NCBI RefSeq assembly: GCF_900143285.1
Contig: NZ_FRDN01000011.1
Coordinates: 1-64,000 of the forward strand
Source: Desulfitobacterium chlororespirans DSM 11544
GTDB lineage: Bacteria; Bacillota; Desulfitobacteriia; Desulfitobacteriales; Desulfitobacteriaceae
Direction: 5' to 3'
DNA length: 64,000 nt
Below, in pieces: positions 33,919 through 43,795 of the stretch. Position 1 is the first letter of the stretch; the number at the start of each line of letters is the position of its first letter. The notes under the pieces were generated by a model. It saw nothing but the letters and a program-made list of their open reading frames with translations. It was not told where the DNA came from and did not search any database. A program made the translations under genes and the position numbers.

Positions 33919-34605
33919 ATGAGTAATAACCGTCAAGAACAAGATGCAATGAATGCTTTTACGATCTCGGATTTCTTCCAGCTGCTCTCGATCTCTCTGC
34001 GGCTCCCTAACCATGAATTGGCCCAGGCATTTTTAGACGGCAGCTATGGACGAGATGCCCTCTACATTCTTGAGGAGCTTTCCTGCACTCAAGAGGAGAT
34101 TGCTTCAGTCCGAGAAGCCTTAAAGAACCTTGCCTCGACTGAGGAGGACGTAACCGTTTTCCTCATTCAGATGAGACGGGAATATACCCGGCTTTTTGAT
34201 GATCCGAAGAAACCGGCGGTTAGTATATACGAGACTCTCTTTTTGCATAATCCTGAAGACAAAGGGGGAGTCATGCTCTTTATGAGCCCGGCCGCCCTTG
34301 ACGCCGAACGTTGTTATAAAAGTGCCGGAGTCAGCCTTGTTAAGCAATCCGCAGAACCTGCCGATCATATGGCCACGGAGTTGGAGTTTATGATGTATCT
34401 CTACGCTAAGAAAGGGAAGGCCCTACAAGAGGAAAGCACTGAGGAATTAGCGGTGCTGGAAAAGCAGATTAAAGAGTTCATAGACCTTCATCTCCATAAA
34501 TGGTGCCGGGCATTTTTTGATAAACTGGCATGTGAAGCCGGACTTACATTCTATCAAGGGTTATGCCGGTTGGGACAAGCGGGACTGAGCAAAATATTTG
34601 CTTAA
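33919..34605 (+). CDS. TorD/DmsD-family molybdoenzyme chaperone
   Basis: A 228-residue all-helical cytosolic protein. The TorD-type features are EYTRLFDDPKKPAVSIYETLF in the middle, DHMATELEFMMYL, and FIDLHLHKWCRAFFDKL near the end. Such chaperones bind Tat signal peptides of molybdoenzymes and hold the apoprotein for cofactor insertion before export. It is the only such chaperone in the window and probably serves the three catalytic subunits. AAAAGGAG precedes the ATG. A Crp/Fnr-type site lies at its promoter. Confidence 0.88.
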   Translation: MSNNRQEQDAMNAFTISDFFQLLSISLRLPNHELAQAFLDGSYGRDALYILEELSCTQEEIASVREALKNLASTEEDVTVFLIQMRREYTRLFDDPKKPAVSIYETLFLHNPEDKGGVMLFMSPAALDAERCYKSAGVSLVKQSAEPADHMATELEFMMYLYAKKGKALQEESTEELAVLEKQIKEFIDLHLHKWCRAFFDKLACEAGLTFYQGLCRLGQAGLSKIFA

Positions 34606-34675
34606 GTCATGGCGATATATCCTCAGTTAAGTGCATAAATAAAAATTCCTTAGAATGAACAAAGGAGTGGGAAGC

Positions 34676-35815
34676 ATGCTTTTTAATCACGGTGCAACTA
34701 TGCAGCTTGACACAAATCGATGTCTGAATCAGCAGCACAATGGTGTGGAATGCAGCCATTGTGTTTCTCATTGTCCGGGACAAGCTTTAATCCTCGCTGA
34801 TCAGCAAATTTATCTGATCCAAGAGCGATGCCTTGGCTGTGGACTCTGCCTTGCCGATTGTCCTACTCAGGTTTTCCGCTCTTCCCAATGGGATGAAACC
34901 ACAATTCGTTCGGATGTGGAAGAGCAGGGAGCAAAAATAACTCAGATCTTCTGTGGCTCGCATTCGGCTCCCTATCTTAGTAAGGAGGATAAGGAGAAGG
35001 GAGCGGTACAGATTCCCACCTGCTTAAGCGCCTTGTCCAAAGGAGCTTGGTATGAATTAGGTTTGCTCACCGGAGTGGAGCTGCGTCTGGATGGGTGTCA
35101 TGATTGTCCGCTGAAATCGTGTATCGAGCGAGTCAAGTTTGCCCTGGAAACAGCTATGGAATGGCTGGAAGCTTCCGGCCATACTCCGGATTTCACTCTG
35201 ATTTATACTGCGGATAAAGCTAAAAAGCGCAAAAAGCTCCAGGCCGTATCCTCAGGATTAAAGGTAACTTCCCGCCGGGATCTGTTTTTAACCTTAATGG
35301 GCCGAAAGCATCAGGAGCTAAAGGGAGCGCCTGGTCGTGAAGAAAACAAAAAAAGGGCAAGAATCAATGCCTTGCCTGATTGGCAGAAGCGTCTCGAAGA
35401 TAGTTATTTCCGTAACTATCAGGAAGGAGGAAGTCCTGCTTATTGGCCTTTTATCCAAATGAGTACGGAATGTGTGAACTGTGGCATGTGTGCCAGGTAT
35501 TGTCCTACTCAAGCGTTGAAGATTCGGGTCGAAGGGAAGGAGTGTATTCATTCCTTCACTGGTGGGCACTGCATAGACTGCCGCATCTGTATGCTGTCCT
35601 GTCCAACCCGATCGATTTTTCGGGATCGTTTACCCAATGCCGCACCTTACGAGGAACAATCCATCTTCAAGGCCTCAGTGGGAAAATGCAAGCTTTGTGA
35701 AGCAGAAACCATCACCAGTCAGGATGATTTATGTTACTGGTGTAAGGAAGAACCTTCTCCGGAAGACATTCTTTCGGATGTTCGCCAAAAACTTTTTGGA
35801 AAGTTCGTGCTATGA
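34676..35815 (+). CDS. Polyferredoxin-like Fe-S protein
   Basis: A 379-residue soluble protein with two pairs of ferredoxin-type cysteine groups: CSHCVSHCP and CLGCGLCLADCP near the N-terminus, and CVNCGMCARYCP and CIDCRICMLSCP near residue 275-320, each able to hold [4Fe-4S] clusters. A further Cys set, CHDCPLKSC, lies between them, and CKLCE...CYWC lies near the end. ATG 34676 follows AAAGGAG at 8 nt. The stop overlaps the start of the NosR-like gene, so the two are translationally coupled and this protein probably exchanges electrons with it in the cytosol. Confidence 0.8.
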   Translation: MLFNHGATMQLDTNRCLNQQHNGVECSHCVSHCPGQALILADQQIYLIQERCLGCGLCLADCPTQVFRSSQWDETTIRSDVEEQGAKITQIFCGSHSAPYLSKEDKEKGAVQIPTCLSALSKGAWYELGLLTGVELRLDGCHDCPLKSCIERVKFALETAMEWLEASGHTPDFTLIYTADKAKKRKKLQAVSSGLKVTSRRDLFLTLMGRKHQELKGAPGREENKKRARINALPDWQKRLEDSYFRNYQEGGSPAYWPFIQMSTECVNCGMCARYCPTQALKIRVEGKECIHSFTGGHCIDCRICMLSCPTRSIFRDRLPNAAPYEEQSIFKASVGKCKLCEAETITSQDDLCYWCKEEPSPEDILSDVRQKLFGKFVL

Positions 35816-37254
35816 TGGTCACTACTCAAGCTAAAAAGGCGAGGGGGTGGGTAATTCTCCCTTTCCTCGCCTGCGTTCTTTTACTTTTGACTTCTGCCTA
35901 TCAGCAGATAAGCGACAAACAGGATATATTGGCTCTCCTGCAGCAGGGAGAACCGGCTGCAACCCACTATGAAGAGCTTGAAGGTATTTATAAGACCTAT
36001 GGATTATACGATCAGGCTGGACATTTACTGAGCTATGGGGTTATTGCCAATGCCTCAGGCTATGGCGGTCCCATCACCCTGTTGATCAATGTGAATCAGG
36101 AGGGCACTCTGAAAAACGCAGTCTTGGTCGAAGACTCGGAAACCCCCCTCTATCTGCGCAAGGTCCTGGAAGCCGGGTATCCGGAGAACCTGATTGGCAA
36201 AACCGTAACTCAGCCCTTGGCGGCCCATGGGGATATTGATAGTGTCAGCGGTGCAACGCGTACCACGGATGGGATCATGTTAGCTGTGGAAAAGGGTATG
36301 TTTCAGGTAGGAAAGAATCAGTTGGGGCTGACAGTACCCTATCTGAAAACCTTCCATTTTCAATGGCAGGACGGACTTGTCCTGCTGATGTTTCTTGTGG
36401 CAATCCTGGCCTCTGCCCGCAACATGAAGAAGCTGCGCCCCTGGATCTTGGTGGCGACGGTCTTTGTCTTCGGATTTATGGAAAATTCCTCCTTGACCAT
36501 CGGCAATTATCTGAGCATCATTGCCCTGAAAATGCCAGCTTTTTCGGAACGGCCTATTTGGTATGTGATCGTTATGGGGGTCTTTTTGGTCACCTTGCTA
36601 TGGGGGAGAAATTTTTACTGCTCTTGGCTTTGCCCTTTCGGAGCGGTACAGGAAGGTATGTACAAGGCTCTGAATCTGGCCGACTACAACCCTAACTCTC
36701 AGCTGATCTCCGGTGCTCGTAAAAGCCGCTGGTTGTTCCTGTGGCTGGCTGCTATACTGGCTTTGCTTTTCAATAATTCCGGCATAGCCAGCTTTGAGCC
36801 TTTTTCAGTATTCTTTAATGGGGACGGCAACACTTCACAGTGGATAATGATGCTCTTGATTCTGTTGTTCGCCATTTTTATACTGCGTTTTTGGTGCCGT
36901 TGTTTTTGTCCTATGGGAGCATTCTTGGATTTTATCGCCTCCTGCAGACGAAAAGGGCAGAAGCTCTTCCGAAACAAGCTGGAGCCGGAGGAGGGAAGGA
37001 CAGAAAAAGAAGAACGTCAAGAGGAGGAAGAACCGGGTTGGGCAGAACTGGGCCCGGTAGAAGGAGAAGCGCTTGAAGAGGGTGGGATGAAAAGAGAGGT
37101 TGCGGCAAGCCGGGCTTGTTCAGGGTGCCAAAAAGGTGAAAGTAAAAGGGAACAACACCCCTTAAGCTCAGGGGATAAACTGGTGGCAGCAGCCTTAGCA
37201 GCTATTTGGATACTGATTATCGGTGCTTTGCTTCAAAACACAGGGATAATTTAA
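35812..37254 (+). CDS. NosR/CprC-like FMN-binding membrane protein
   Basis: A 480-residue protein. An N-terminal helix anchors an extracytoplasmic FMN-binding domain with SGATRTTDG, where the threonine can carry covalent FMN. Five or more membrane helices follow, with the CxxxCP motifs CSWLCPFGAVQE and CRCFCPMGAFLD typical of NosR, NapH and CprC. Unlike NosR there is no complete two-cluster ferredoxin tail. Instead an acidic Glu-rich stretch (about 395-425) leads to one CSGC pair and a last membrane helix. It could transfer electrons from menaquinol or a cytosolic ferredoxin across the membrane. Confidence 0.85.
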   Translation: MMVTTQAKKARGWVILPFLACVLLLLTSAYQQISDKQDILALLQQGEPAATHYEELEGIYKTYGLYDQAGHLLSYGVIANASGYGGPITLLINVNQEGTLKNAVLVEDSETPLYLRKVLEAGYPENLIGKTVTQPLAAHGDIDSVSGATRTTDGIMLAVEKGMFQVGKNQLGLTVPYLKTFHFQWQDGLVLLMFLVAILASARNMKKLRPWILVATVFVFGFMENSSLTIGNYLSIIALKMPAFSERPIWYVIVMGVFLVTLLWGRNFYCSWLCPFGAVQEGMYKALNLADYNPNSQLISGARKSRWLFLWLAAILALLFNNSGIASFEPFSVFFNGDGNTSQWIMMLLILLFAIFILRFWCRCFCPMGAFLDFIASCRRKGQKLFRNKLEPEEGRTEKEERQEEEEPGWAELGPVEGEALEEGGMKREVAASRACSGCQKGESKREQHPLSSGDKLVAAALAAIWILIIGALLQNTGII

Positions 37255-37344
37255 AGGACCGCTTCCTACTTTCTGTTCACTCCTCGTGCTATAATCAATG
37301 TATAAGCCATAAGCCATGAGCCATGCCTCAAAGGAGGAGTGTGT

Positions 37345-38334
37345 GTGACAGAGACGATTCGAACCCGTATAGAGAGGGAAGAATGGGAGCGGCTTTCGCC
37401 CTATGCCGCCAAAAGCAGTGCAGCCAGAAGAATACGGGAAGAGGAAGAATGCCCTATCCGGACCAAATTCCAAAGGGATCGGGATCGGATTTTGCATAGC
37501 AAGCCCTTTCGGCGGCTTAAGCATAAGACTCAGGTTTATATAGCCCCCAGCGGGGATCATTACCGGACGCGGATGACCCATAGTCTGGAGGTTTCTCAGA
37601 TTTCCCGCACTATTGGCCGGGGGTTAGGCCTGAACGAAGATTTGATCGAAGCCATTTCCCTCGGGCATGATGTGGGGCATACCCCCTTTGGTCATGTGGG
37701 AGAAGAAGCCATTGCCAAGCTGATCGGCCGCTTTGAGCATAACGAGCAATCCATCCGTATCCTCACGGTTCTCACCGGGGAGGGCAGAGGGTTGAATTTA
37801 ACCCAGGAAGTTCTGGATGGGGTGCTCCATCATACAGGGAAAGAGATCCCTTATACCCTCGAAGGACAGATCGTCAAGACAGGGGATCGTATTGCCTACC
37901 TTTGCCATGATTATGATGATGCCTTGCGGGCAGAGCTCATTCACCAAGGAGAGCTCCCCGGGAAGGTGGTGTCTACCCTGGGGGATAGTCCCAGCCGCAT
38001 GATCACTACGATGGTAGTGGATATGATCGAAAGCTCCCAGAACCAAGCCTCGATCCGGCAATCCTCTCAGGTTGCGGAGGCTATGCAGGAGTTCCGGGTG
38101 TTTATGTTTGAGCGGGTCTATAACAGCGTGATCCTCCGTGAGGAGCGGCGTAAAGGCGAATATGTTGTCCAGGCTTTATTCCATTATTATATGAAAAACC
38201 TGCAGTTTCTCCCTCAGGAATATCTGGTTTGGGCCGAGGGTGATGCGGTCAAAGCTGTAGTGGACTACATCTCCGGGCTTACCGATAACTACGCTATTGA
38301 TCTCTTTCAAAAATTCCTTGTTCCCAGATATTAA
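37345..38334 (+). CDS. dgt: dGTPase-like HD-domain triphosphohydrolase
   Basis: A 329-residue HD-superfamily protein that hydrolyses dNTPs to deoxynucleosides and triphosphate. The metal-binding HD signature is seen as HYRTRMTHSLEVSQISRTI and LGHDVGHTPFGHVGE, with DRIAYLCHDYDDA further on. GTG 37345 is chosen for its 7-nt distance from AGGAGG; GTG 37339 is too close. It precedes dnaG and sigA, an order common in Clostridia. A strong terminator follows. Confidence 0.9.
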   Translation: MTETIRTRIEREEWERLSPYAAKSSAARRIREEEECPIRTKFQRDRDRILHSKPFRRLKHKTQVYIAPSGDHYRTRMTHSLEVSQISRTIGRGLGLNEDLIEAISLGHDVGHTPFGHVGEEAIAKLIGRFEHNEQSIRILTVLTGEGRGLNLTQEVLDGVLHHTGKEIPYTLEGQIVKTGDRIAYLCHDYDDALRAELIHQGELPGKVVSTLGDSPSRMITTMVVDMIESSQNQASIRQSSQVAEAMQEFRVFMFERVYNSVILREERRKGEYVVQALFHYYMKNLQFLPQEYLVWAEGDAVKAVVDYISGLTDNYAIDLFQKFLVPRY

Positions 38335-38362
38335 GAGGTGCATATCGAAATAATCTAGGGTC

Positions 38363-38390
38363 GGTCTGTCGCCAAGACAGACCTTTTTTT
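38363..38390 (+). terminator. Intrinsic terminator after dgt
   Basis: GGTCTGTC and GACAGACC pair around GCCAA, followed by seven T. Confidence 0.92.
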
Positions 38391-38401
38391 GATGTCAAAA
38401 G

Positions 38402-38444
38402 GAGCGCCGCCCACTACCTGAAAAGTAGTTTGGCGGCACTCTCT
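38402..38444 (-). terminator. Probable terminator after the GerMN gene
   Basis: On the minus strand GAGTGCCGCC...ACTAC pairs with GTAG...GGCGGCGCTC, followed by CTTTTG. Confidence 0.6.
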
Positions 38445-38485
38445 TAAATACGCTTAACATATTTTTAGTGGATAGATTAAGAACG

Positions 38486-39073
38486 TTACTTCAGAATTAA
38501 GCTTTCATTGGCCGTTACAGGTGTTGATGTATCCAAACCGCCGAGAATCGCCGCCTTCAGTTCCCCTTCTAAAAGGAATTCCACCGAGTTCACATCGGCA
38601 AGGGTGGTTAAGGAATTGACAATGCTATAGAGGACCATCTCTTCTCCTGTGGCACCGCCCTCGAAATTCTCTCTGAAGGAATGGGACAGATTAAGGGTGG
38701 CGACACCGTCTTTAATCTTAACATCCAAAAGCTTGGTATCCTTTGGGAGGGGAGCCACTAAACCTGAAGGAGGATTTGCGAACTCCTTGAACATTCCGGC
38801 GATTACTTCTTCGCTTGCTGCTTTGGTCACGTTTATTGTCCGCTCAGTGGGAGCAAGTCCTGTTGCATCCGACGTAGGGAAATACATCGTAACTTTCACG
38901 GTCTCCGCGGGAGCCGGTTCAACCGGGTCGGAATTCTGGGGATCCGTTACATTGGGGGGAGGGGATGGAGGAGTATTCTTCGTGGTGTCATCGGATCCAC
39001 AGCCTACTAAGCCAAAAGTTAAAAGGAATATGGAAAATGCGATCATTAAACAGCGGAATTTAGTGTTACACAT
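38486..39073 (-). CDS. GerMN-domain lipoprotein
   Basis: A 195-residue exported lipoprotein. The signal peptide ends at FGLVGCGSD with the lipid-carrying cysteine, followed by a Pro/Thr/Asn-rich linker and a GerMN (sporulation/spore germination GerM-like) domain with ERTINVTKAA, GVATLNLSHSF and EMVLYSIVNSLTTLADVNSVEFLLEG. ATG 39073 fits AAAGGTGG upstream. In spore formers GerM-type proteins act at the cell envelope in sporulation. A role in this organism is inferred only. Confidence 0.85.
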   Translation of the reverse strand: MCNTKFRCLMIAFSIFLLTFGLVGCGSDDTTKNTPPSPPPNVTDPQNSDPVEPAPAETVKVTMYFPTSDATGLAPTERTINVTKAASEEVIAGMFKEFANPPSGLVAPLPKDTKLLDVKIKDGVATLNLSHSFRENFEGGATGEEMVLYSIVNSLTTLADVNSVEFLLEGELKAAILGGLDTSTPVTANESLILK

Positions 39074-39537
39074 AGGACCGTCCACCTTTCTGAGTCATTT
39101 TTTAAAGTTTGGCATCATGGTGCAGCTCGACTCATCTATGTATAAGTTTAAGCATTGATTCCATTTTAGCACGAAAAGCAGAGGAGGAAAAGCAATCTGC
39201 CACAGATAGCGATGAGAAGAAAGAAAAAGTCGAAATAAAGGAGGAAATAGTTAAGGAAGGTAGAATAATATTTATAGACTCTAAATATATCTAGACTATA
39301 TATTGTACACCAAAAAAGTCTGATTTTAAAGAGAGATTTTATAGAAAACTTGGCTGGTGGCAAGCCTCTGGCGCATACAGCTGCCTAGTTGCACTTATGC
39401 AGGAGGAAAGTAGGCAACGAAGTTATGCTTTACGAAAGTGAAAAAGAGGATTCTTGAGTTTTTTGGCGAAACAATAAATGTATTATTATCTTGACAATCT
39501 GTCAAAAATATGGCATAGGGGTGGCGAATTACAAGCA
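39074..39537. other. Intergenic region before dnaG without a recognised gene
   Basis: The stretch separates the divergent GerMN and dnaG genes and is AT-rich. Around 39385-39435 several short complementary segments (GCCTA/TAGGC and GTTGC/GCAAC) could fold in alternative ways. A TTGACA at 39488 has no good -10 box. Nothing firm can be assigned. Confidence 0.4.
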
Positions 39538-41382
39538 GTGGACTACAGAATTCCTGAGGAGATCGTTGAAGAAGTCAGATTGCGTTCCGATATCGTGGAT
39601 ACAATTTCCGAATACGTACGGCTTCAACGGAAAGGGAAGAATTACCTGGGCCTCTGTCCGTTTCATGCGGAGAAAACCCCGAGTTTTACGGTGACCCCGG
39701 ACAAGCAGATTTTTTATTGCTTCGGTTGCCATACGGGCGGTAATGTATTTTCTTTTTTAATGAAAAAAGAAAACTGGAATTTTGTCGAAACGGTGGAGCA
39801 TTTAGCTCAAAAACACGGTATTGTTCTCCCGGAGAAAGAGCTTTCACCCCGTGAGAAAGAACAACAAACCCGTCGACGTCGTTGGGAAGAGATTCACGAT
39901 TGGGCAACGGGTTATTTTCATGAGGTCCTGCTGCATAGACCTGAAGGAGAGCCTGGAAGGCAGTACTTTCAGCAGCGAGGGATGGATGAGGAGACCATCA
40001 AGCAATTTCGTTTAGGTTATGCCCCCGATCGATGGGACGGACTGCTTGAGGCCCTTAGCGCCCGGGGAGTAAGCCCCCAGGAGTTGGCTCAAGCCGGACT
40101 TGCTTTAGAGCGGGACCAGTCGGAGGGAAGGTCCCGTGGCTTTTACGACCGTTTTCGAAAAAGGGTAATATTTGCCATACTTGACTCCCGTCATAAGACC
40201 ATTGGCTTTGGCGGGCGGGTCTTAGATCATTCTACACCAAAATATCTGAATTCACCAGAGACTGCTTTTTTTAATAAGGGACATCATTTATACGGAATGC
40301 ACCGAGCTCACCAGGGGATCCGGGAACACGGATTTGCACTTCTGGCGGAAGGCTACATGGATGTTATCGCCTTACAAAGAGCAGGCTTTAAAAATGCAGT
40401 AGCCTCTTTAGGAACAGCCTTAACCCGGGATCAGGCAAAACTGATCCATCGCTACACTGGGCGCGTGGTGGTTGTTTATGATTCGGATCAGGCTGGCACT
40501 CAAGCAACCCTTCGAGCGGGTGAGCTATTGCAGGACATGGGTTTTCGGGTAGATATATTAAGGTTGTCCGGGGCTAAGGACCCGGATGAATATCTTAAAA
40601 CCTTCGGAGTGGAAGAATTTAATAAAGCGTTAGCTCAAGCGGAACCCTATATTCAATTTAAATATCAGGTTCATGTCCAAACGAAACCAACCCTATCAGC
40701 TCCGGAGAAAGCAGAATTGGTCCGCGAATTAGCACCGGATATCGTCAAAGTGCAAAGTCCTGTCGAGCGGGAAGGGTATGAGCGGTTTTTGAGTTTGGAG
40801 CTGGGTCTGACCTTAGATAGGGTTCAAGAGGAAATTGCAGGATTTGACCGAAAACCTTCGAAAAAGGCCTCTGGGGAGGAATTATTTCGTAACAAACAGG
40901 ATATTTCTGTAAAAAACAGGGATAATATCAATAGGTGTGCAAATCCGACTCCAAGCGGAGCGTCAGTTCCTGATGGAGTGATTCGAGCTGAGCGAGTTTT
41001 GTTGCGTCTTTTGCTTGAACAATTAATTCCTGTCTCAGAATTCAAGGATCAATGGGTCGAGGGATTGTGGAAGGTAGCGTATCATCAGCAGATATTTGAT
41101 TATATTGAAAAAGCGCGCTGTATCGGCAATGGAGCTTTGTCGAGTATGGAATCGGGCCCTTTGCAAAGCAAAGTAGCCCAGATCATGCTGGAAGACATGG
41201 AACTAGCCAACCCGCAACGACTTTTTCATGATTGCATGAAACAGATTCATTCGATGAGCGAAGAGGAAACTGTGGAAGAGCTTCAGGCTCGAATGGTTGA
41301 ATTAGAAAAATCCGGCGATTTGACAGGTGCTTTAGCCCTGTTAAAAGAGATAGGAGAGCGGTTGAGAAGTGGCGAAAAGTAA
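39538..41382 (+). CDS. dnaG: DNA primase
   Basis: A 614-residue primase. The N-terminal zinc ribbon is CPFH...CFGCH ([15 protein letters not shown]), followed by the RNA-polymerase core, a TOPRIM domain with [17 protein letters not shown] and VVYDSDQAG, and a C-terminal helical DnaB-binding region. It makes RNA primers at the replication fork. GTG 39538 begins [19 protein letters not shown], matching other primases; an in-frame ATG 39478 would add twenty residues unlike the family. Its 3' end lies just before sigA, the classic macromolecular synthesis operon order. Confidence 0.92.
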   Translation: MDYRIPEEIVEEVRLRSDIVDTISEYVRLQRKGKNYLGLCPFHAEKTPSFTVTPDKQIFYCFGCHTGGNVFSFLMKKENWNFVETVEHLAQKHGIVLPEKELSPREKEQQTRRRRWEEIHDWATGYFHEVLLHRPEGEPGRQYFQQRGMDEETIKQFRLGYAPDRWDGLLEALSARGVSPQELAQAGLALERDQSEGRSRGFYDRFRKRVIFAILDSRHKTIGFGGRVLDHSTPKYLNSPETAFFNKGHHLYGMHRAHQGIREHGFALLAEGYMDVIALQRAGFKNAVASLGTALTRDQAKLIHRYTGRVVVVYDSDQAGTQATLRAGELLQDMGFRVDILRLSGAKDPDEYLKTFGVEEFNKALAQAEPYIQFKYQVHVQTKPTLSAPEKAELVRELAPDIVKVQSPVEREGYERFLSLELGLTLDRVQEEIAGFDRKPSKKASGEELFRNKQDISVKNRDNINRCANPTPSGASVPDGVIRAERVLLRLLLEQLIPVSEFKDQWVEGLWKVAYHQQIFDYIEKARCIGNGALSSMESGPLQSKVAQIMLEDMELANPQRLFHDCMKQIHSMSEEETVEELQARMVELEKSGDLTGALALLKEIGERLRSGEK

Positions 41383-41428
41383 GGTCATGAGCACACAAAA
41401 AACAGAAACCAAGAAGGGAGGGGAATCT

Positions 41429-42547
41429 ATGAATGATGACCAATTGAAGGTCGATGCGGTAAAAGAACTGATCCAAAAAGGCAAGAAAAAGGGTTCTTTA
41501 ACCTATCGGGAGATCATGGATACCCTCCAAGGAATTGAGCTCACAGCCGAACAGATTGATGAAGTGTATGAACAGATTGGCCGGATGGGGATTGATATCA
41601 TCCCTGAAGCGGGTGAAGTGGAAGCCTTGGAAAAGGTTACGGACGAAATCCCCGATGATGTGGATGACCCTGATGTTGAGGAAGAGGTGGATGTGGATCT
41701 TTCCATTCCTGAAGGGGTGGGAATCGATGATCCTGTCCGCATGTACCTTAAAGAGATTGGCCGCGTCCCTCTTCTTACTGCTGAAGAAGAGATTGAACTG
41801 GCCAAACGCATGGAACAAGGGGACGAGAGCGCTAAACGCCGTTTGGCTGAAGCCAATTTGCGCCTCGTTGTCAGCATTGCCAAACGTTATGTAGGCCGGG
41901 GGATGCTTTTCCTGGATTTGATTCAGGAAGGCAACCTGGGGCTGATTAAGGCTGTAGAGAAATTTGATTACGTCAAAGGCTTTAAGTTTTCAACTTATGC
42001 CACATGGTGGATTCGCCAAGCCATTACCCGGGCTATTGCCGATCAGGCAAGAACCATTCGGATACCTGTGCATATGGTAGAAACCATCAATAAGCTGATT
42101 CGGGTATCACGCCAACTTCTGCAGGAATTAGGACGTGAACCAACCCCTGAAGAGATCGCGGTACAAATGGATATTTCTGTAGAGCGGGTCCGGGAGATTA
42201 TGAAGATTGCCCAGGAGCCGGTATCTTTGGAGACACCGATTGGGGAAGAAGAAGACTCCCATTTAGGAGATTTCATTCCTGATGAAGATGCTCCGGCCCC
42301 TTCGGAGGCAGCTTCCTTTATCCTGCTGAAAGAGCAATTGGAAGAGGTCTTAGAGACCCTGACTCCCCGGGAAGAAAAGGTTCTGCGTTTGCGTTTTGGT
42401 CTTGATGATGGCCGTACCCGGACTTTAGAGGAAGTAGGCCAGGAATTCGGCGTAACCCGGGAACGGATTCGCCAGATCGAAGCCAAAGCCCTGCGGAAGC
42501 TTCGCCATCCCAGCCGCAGCAAGAAGCTCAAGGATTACCTGGAATAA
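41429..42547 (+). CDS. sigA: RNA polymerase primary sigma factor SigA/RpoD
   Basis: A 372-residue sigma-70 factor. Region 1.1 resembles that of Bacillus SigA, region 1.2 is [17 protein letters not shown], region 2 is [21 protein letters not shown] and [11 protein letters not shown], region 3 is [12 protein letters not shown], and region 4.2 is [23 protein letters not shown] 41429 has GGGAGGGG close upstream and gives the Bacillus SigA length; GTG 41369, overlapping dnaG, is also in frame. It is transcribed with dnaG. Confidence 0.96.
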   Translation: MNDDQLKVDAVKELIQKGKKKGSLTYREIMDTLQGIELTAEQIDEVYEQIGRMGIDIIPEAGEVEALEKVTDEIPDDVDDPDVEEEVDVDLSIPEGVGIDDPVRMYLKEIGRVPLLTAEEEIELAKRMEQGDESAKRRLAEANLRLVVSIAKRYVGRGMLFLDLIQEGNLGLIKAVEKFDYVKGFKFSTYATWWIRQAITRAIADQARTIRIPVHMVETINKLIRVSRQLLQELGREPTPEEIAVQMDISVERVREIMKIAQEPVSLETPIGEEEDSHLGDFIPDEDAPAPSEAASFILLKEQLEEVLETLTPREEKVLRLRFGLDDGRTRTLEEVGQEFGVTRERIRQIEAKALRKLRHPSRSKKLKDYLE

Positions 42548-42564
42548 AAACTCAAATATAAAGC

Positions 42565-42593
42565 TTGACTAGCTAATACGAATCTCGTATAAT
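42565..42593 (+). promoter_or_regulatory. Promoter of the tRNA cluster
   Basis: TTGACT (42565-42570), 17 bp, then a perfect TATAAT (42588-42593), 18 bp before the first tRNA. Confidence 0.88.
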
Positions 42594-42611
42594 AAACTCT
42601 GCGAAGGGCAT

Positions 42612-42686
42612 TCCTCGATAGCTCAATGGTGGAGCAACCGGCTGTTAACCGGTAGGTTGCAGGTTCGAGTCCTGCTCGGGGAGCCA
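42612..42686 (+). tRNA. tRNA-Asn (GTT)
   Basis: Acceptor stem TCCTCGA/TCGGGGA, anticodon stem-loop CCGGCTGTTAACCGG with GTT, T-arm GGTTCGAGTCC and an encoded CCA all fold into a standard cloverleaf. It is the first of three tRNAs behind one promoter. Confidence 0.95.
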
Positions 42687-42696
42687 TTTTTTTATT

Positions 42697-42771
42697 GGGC
42701 CTATAGCTCAGCGGTAGAGCGGCCGGCTCATAACCGGTTGGTCCTAGGTTCGAATCCTAGTGGGCCCACCA
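42697..42771 (+). tRNA. tRNA with CAT anticodon (Ile2 or elongator Met)
   Basis: Acceptor stem GGGCCTA/TGGGCCC with encoded CCA, anticodon loop CTCATAA and T-arm GGTTCGAATCC. The first base pair is intact (G1-C72), so it is not the initiator. The GCTCATAACCG anticodon arm resembles lysidine-type tRNA-Ile2 of Bacilli, but an elongator tRNA-Met cannot be excluded by eye. Confidence 0.9.
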
Positions 42772-42827
42772 TATACGAAACTTGAGGCACGATCCATGAG
42801 GTTCGTATAGAAATCCTGGCCCGTTGG

Positions 42828-42893
42828 TCAAGCGGCCTAAGACACCGCCCTTTCACGGCGGTAACACGGGTTCGAATCCCGTACGGGTCACCA
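42828..42893 (+). tRNA. tRNA-Glu (TTC)
   Basis: Acceptor stem GGCCCGT/ACGGGTC, anticodon arm CCGCCCTTTCACGGCGG with TTC, T-arm GGTTCGAATCC and an encoded CCA. The D-arm (TTGGTCAAGCGG) is typical of Glu tRNA. Confidence 0.92.
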
Positions 42894-42907
42894 CTTAAGA
42901 ACGAACG

Positions 42908-42939
42908 TAGCGAGATGTATGAAGCATCTCGCTATTTTT
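42908..42939 (+). terminator. Intrinsic terminator of the tRNA cluster
   Basis: TAGCGAGATG and CATCTCGCTA pair around a 7-nt loop, followed by TTTTT. Confidence 0.92.
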
Positions 42940-42997
42940 CTATGAGTGATAACCTCTTGTTGATGAGTGAAAGCGTCTGATTGAAAGGAGTTAATCT

Positions 42998-43795
42998 ATG
43001 GCTGTTTCCGTGAATTTAGGACCACGCCTGCAACGTGTGGCTGCATTTGTTCCCGAAGGCTCCCGGCTGGGAGATATCGGAACAGATCATGCCTATTTGC
43101 CCATATTCCTCTGGGAGAACCACAAGATTATCAAGGCTGTGGCAGTGGATGTGCACGAGGGGCCTTATCGATCTGCTTGCTCTGCCATCGCAAGCCGGGG
43201 ATTGCAGCCGGTTATTGATGTTCGGTATGGGGATGGTTTAAAGCCCATTCAGGCGGGGGAAGTGGATACTCTCACCTTAGCCGGGATGGGTGGAAATACG
43301 ATGCTGGAGATTTTCGCCGCCCGGCCGGCTGTGATGTCTCAGGTTAATGAGCTCATTCTCCAACCCCAGGGGGCTGAGGGGAAAGTACGCCTGACCTTGC
43401 TGCAAGGAGGCTGGCGGATGAAGCGAGAAGAGTATGTGGCTGAGGAAGGCCGAATCTATGGCGTGATGCATTTTTCACGCCGGGAAGGATATACCCTGGA
43501 GGAGCTGCAGTGCAAAATGCAGAAGTGGCTCGATCAGGTTGGTGCGGTGTCGGGTGATTCACAACTGGGTGAAAGCATCCTCAGCCAATGGATCTGGGAA
43601 TGGGGTCCCCTTGCTTTGGAAGATCCCGGTGAAGAACTTAAAATGCTGATCCTTGAGCAGATACAAACCTTACGGAGAACCATCCAGGAAATGCAAAAGT
43701 CCAGCCGGGAGAAAGTGCAAAAGCGCATTCAGGAGTATACTACGTCCATCAAAGTAGTGGAGGAGTTGGTAAAATGCCTGTTTCCGTCGGTTTAA
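42998..43795 (+). CDS. trmK: tRNA (adenine22-N1)-methyltransferase TrmK
   Basis: A 265-residue SAM-dependent methyltransferase with the TrmK opening LGPRLQRVAAFVPEGSRLGDIGTDHAYLPI (split here into its SAM-binding GDIGTDHAYL), then AVDVHEGPY and LAGMGGNTMLEI. It methylates N1 of adenine 22 in tRNA. A coiled C-terminal part follows. It sits between sigA and the nif3-like gene, as in many Firmicutes, and overlaps that gene by 22 bp. AAAGGAG precedes the ATG. Confidence 0.9.
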   Translation: MAVSVNLGPRLQRVAAFVPEGSRLGDIGTDHAYLPIFLWENHKIIKAVAVDVHEGPYRSACSAIASRGLQPVIDVRYGDGLKPIQAGEVDTLTLAGMGGNTMLEIFAARPAVMSQVNELILQPQGAEGKVRLTLLQGGWRMKREEYVAEEGRIYGVMHFSRREGYTLEELQCKMQKWLDQVGAVSGDSQLGESILSQWIWEWGPLALEDPGEELKMLILEQIQTLRRTIQEMQKSSREKVQKRIQEYTTSIKVVEELVKCLFPSV

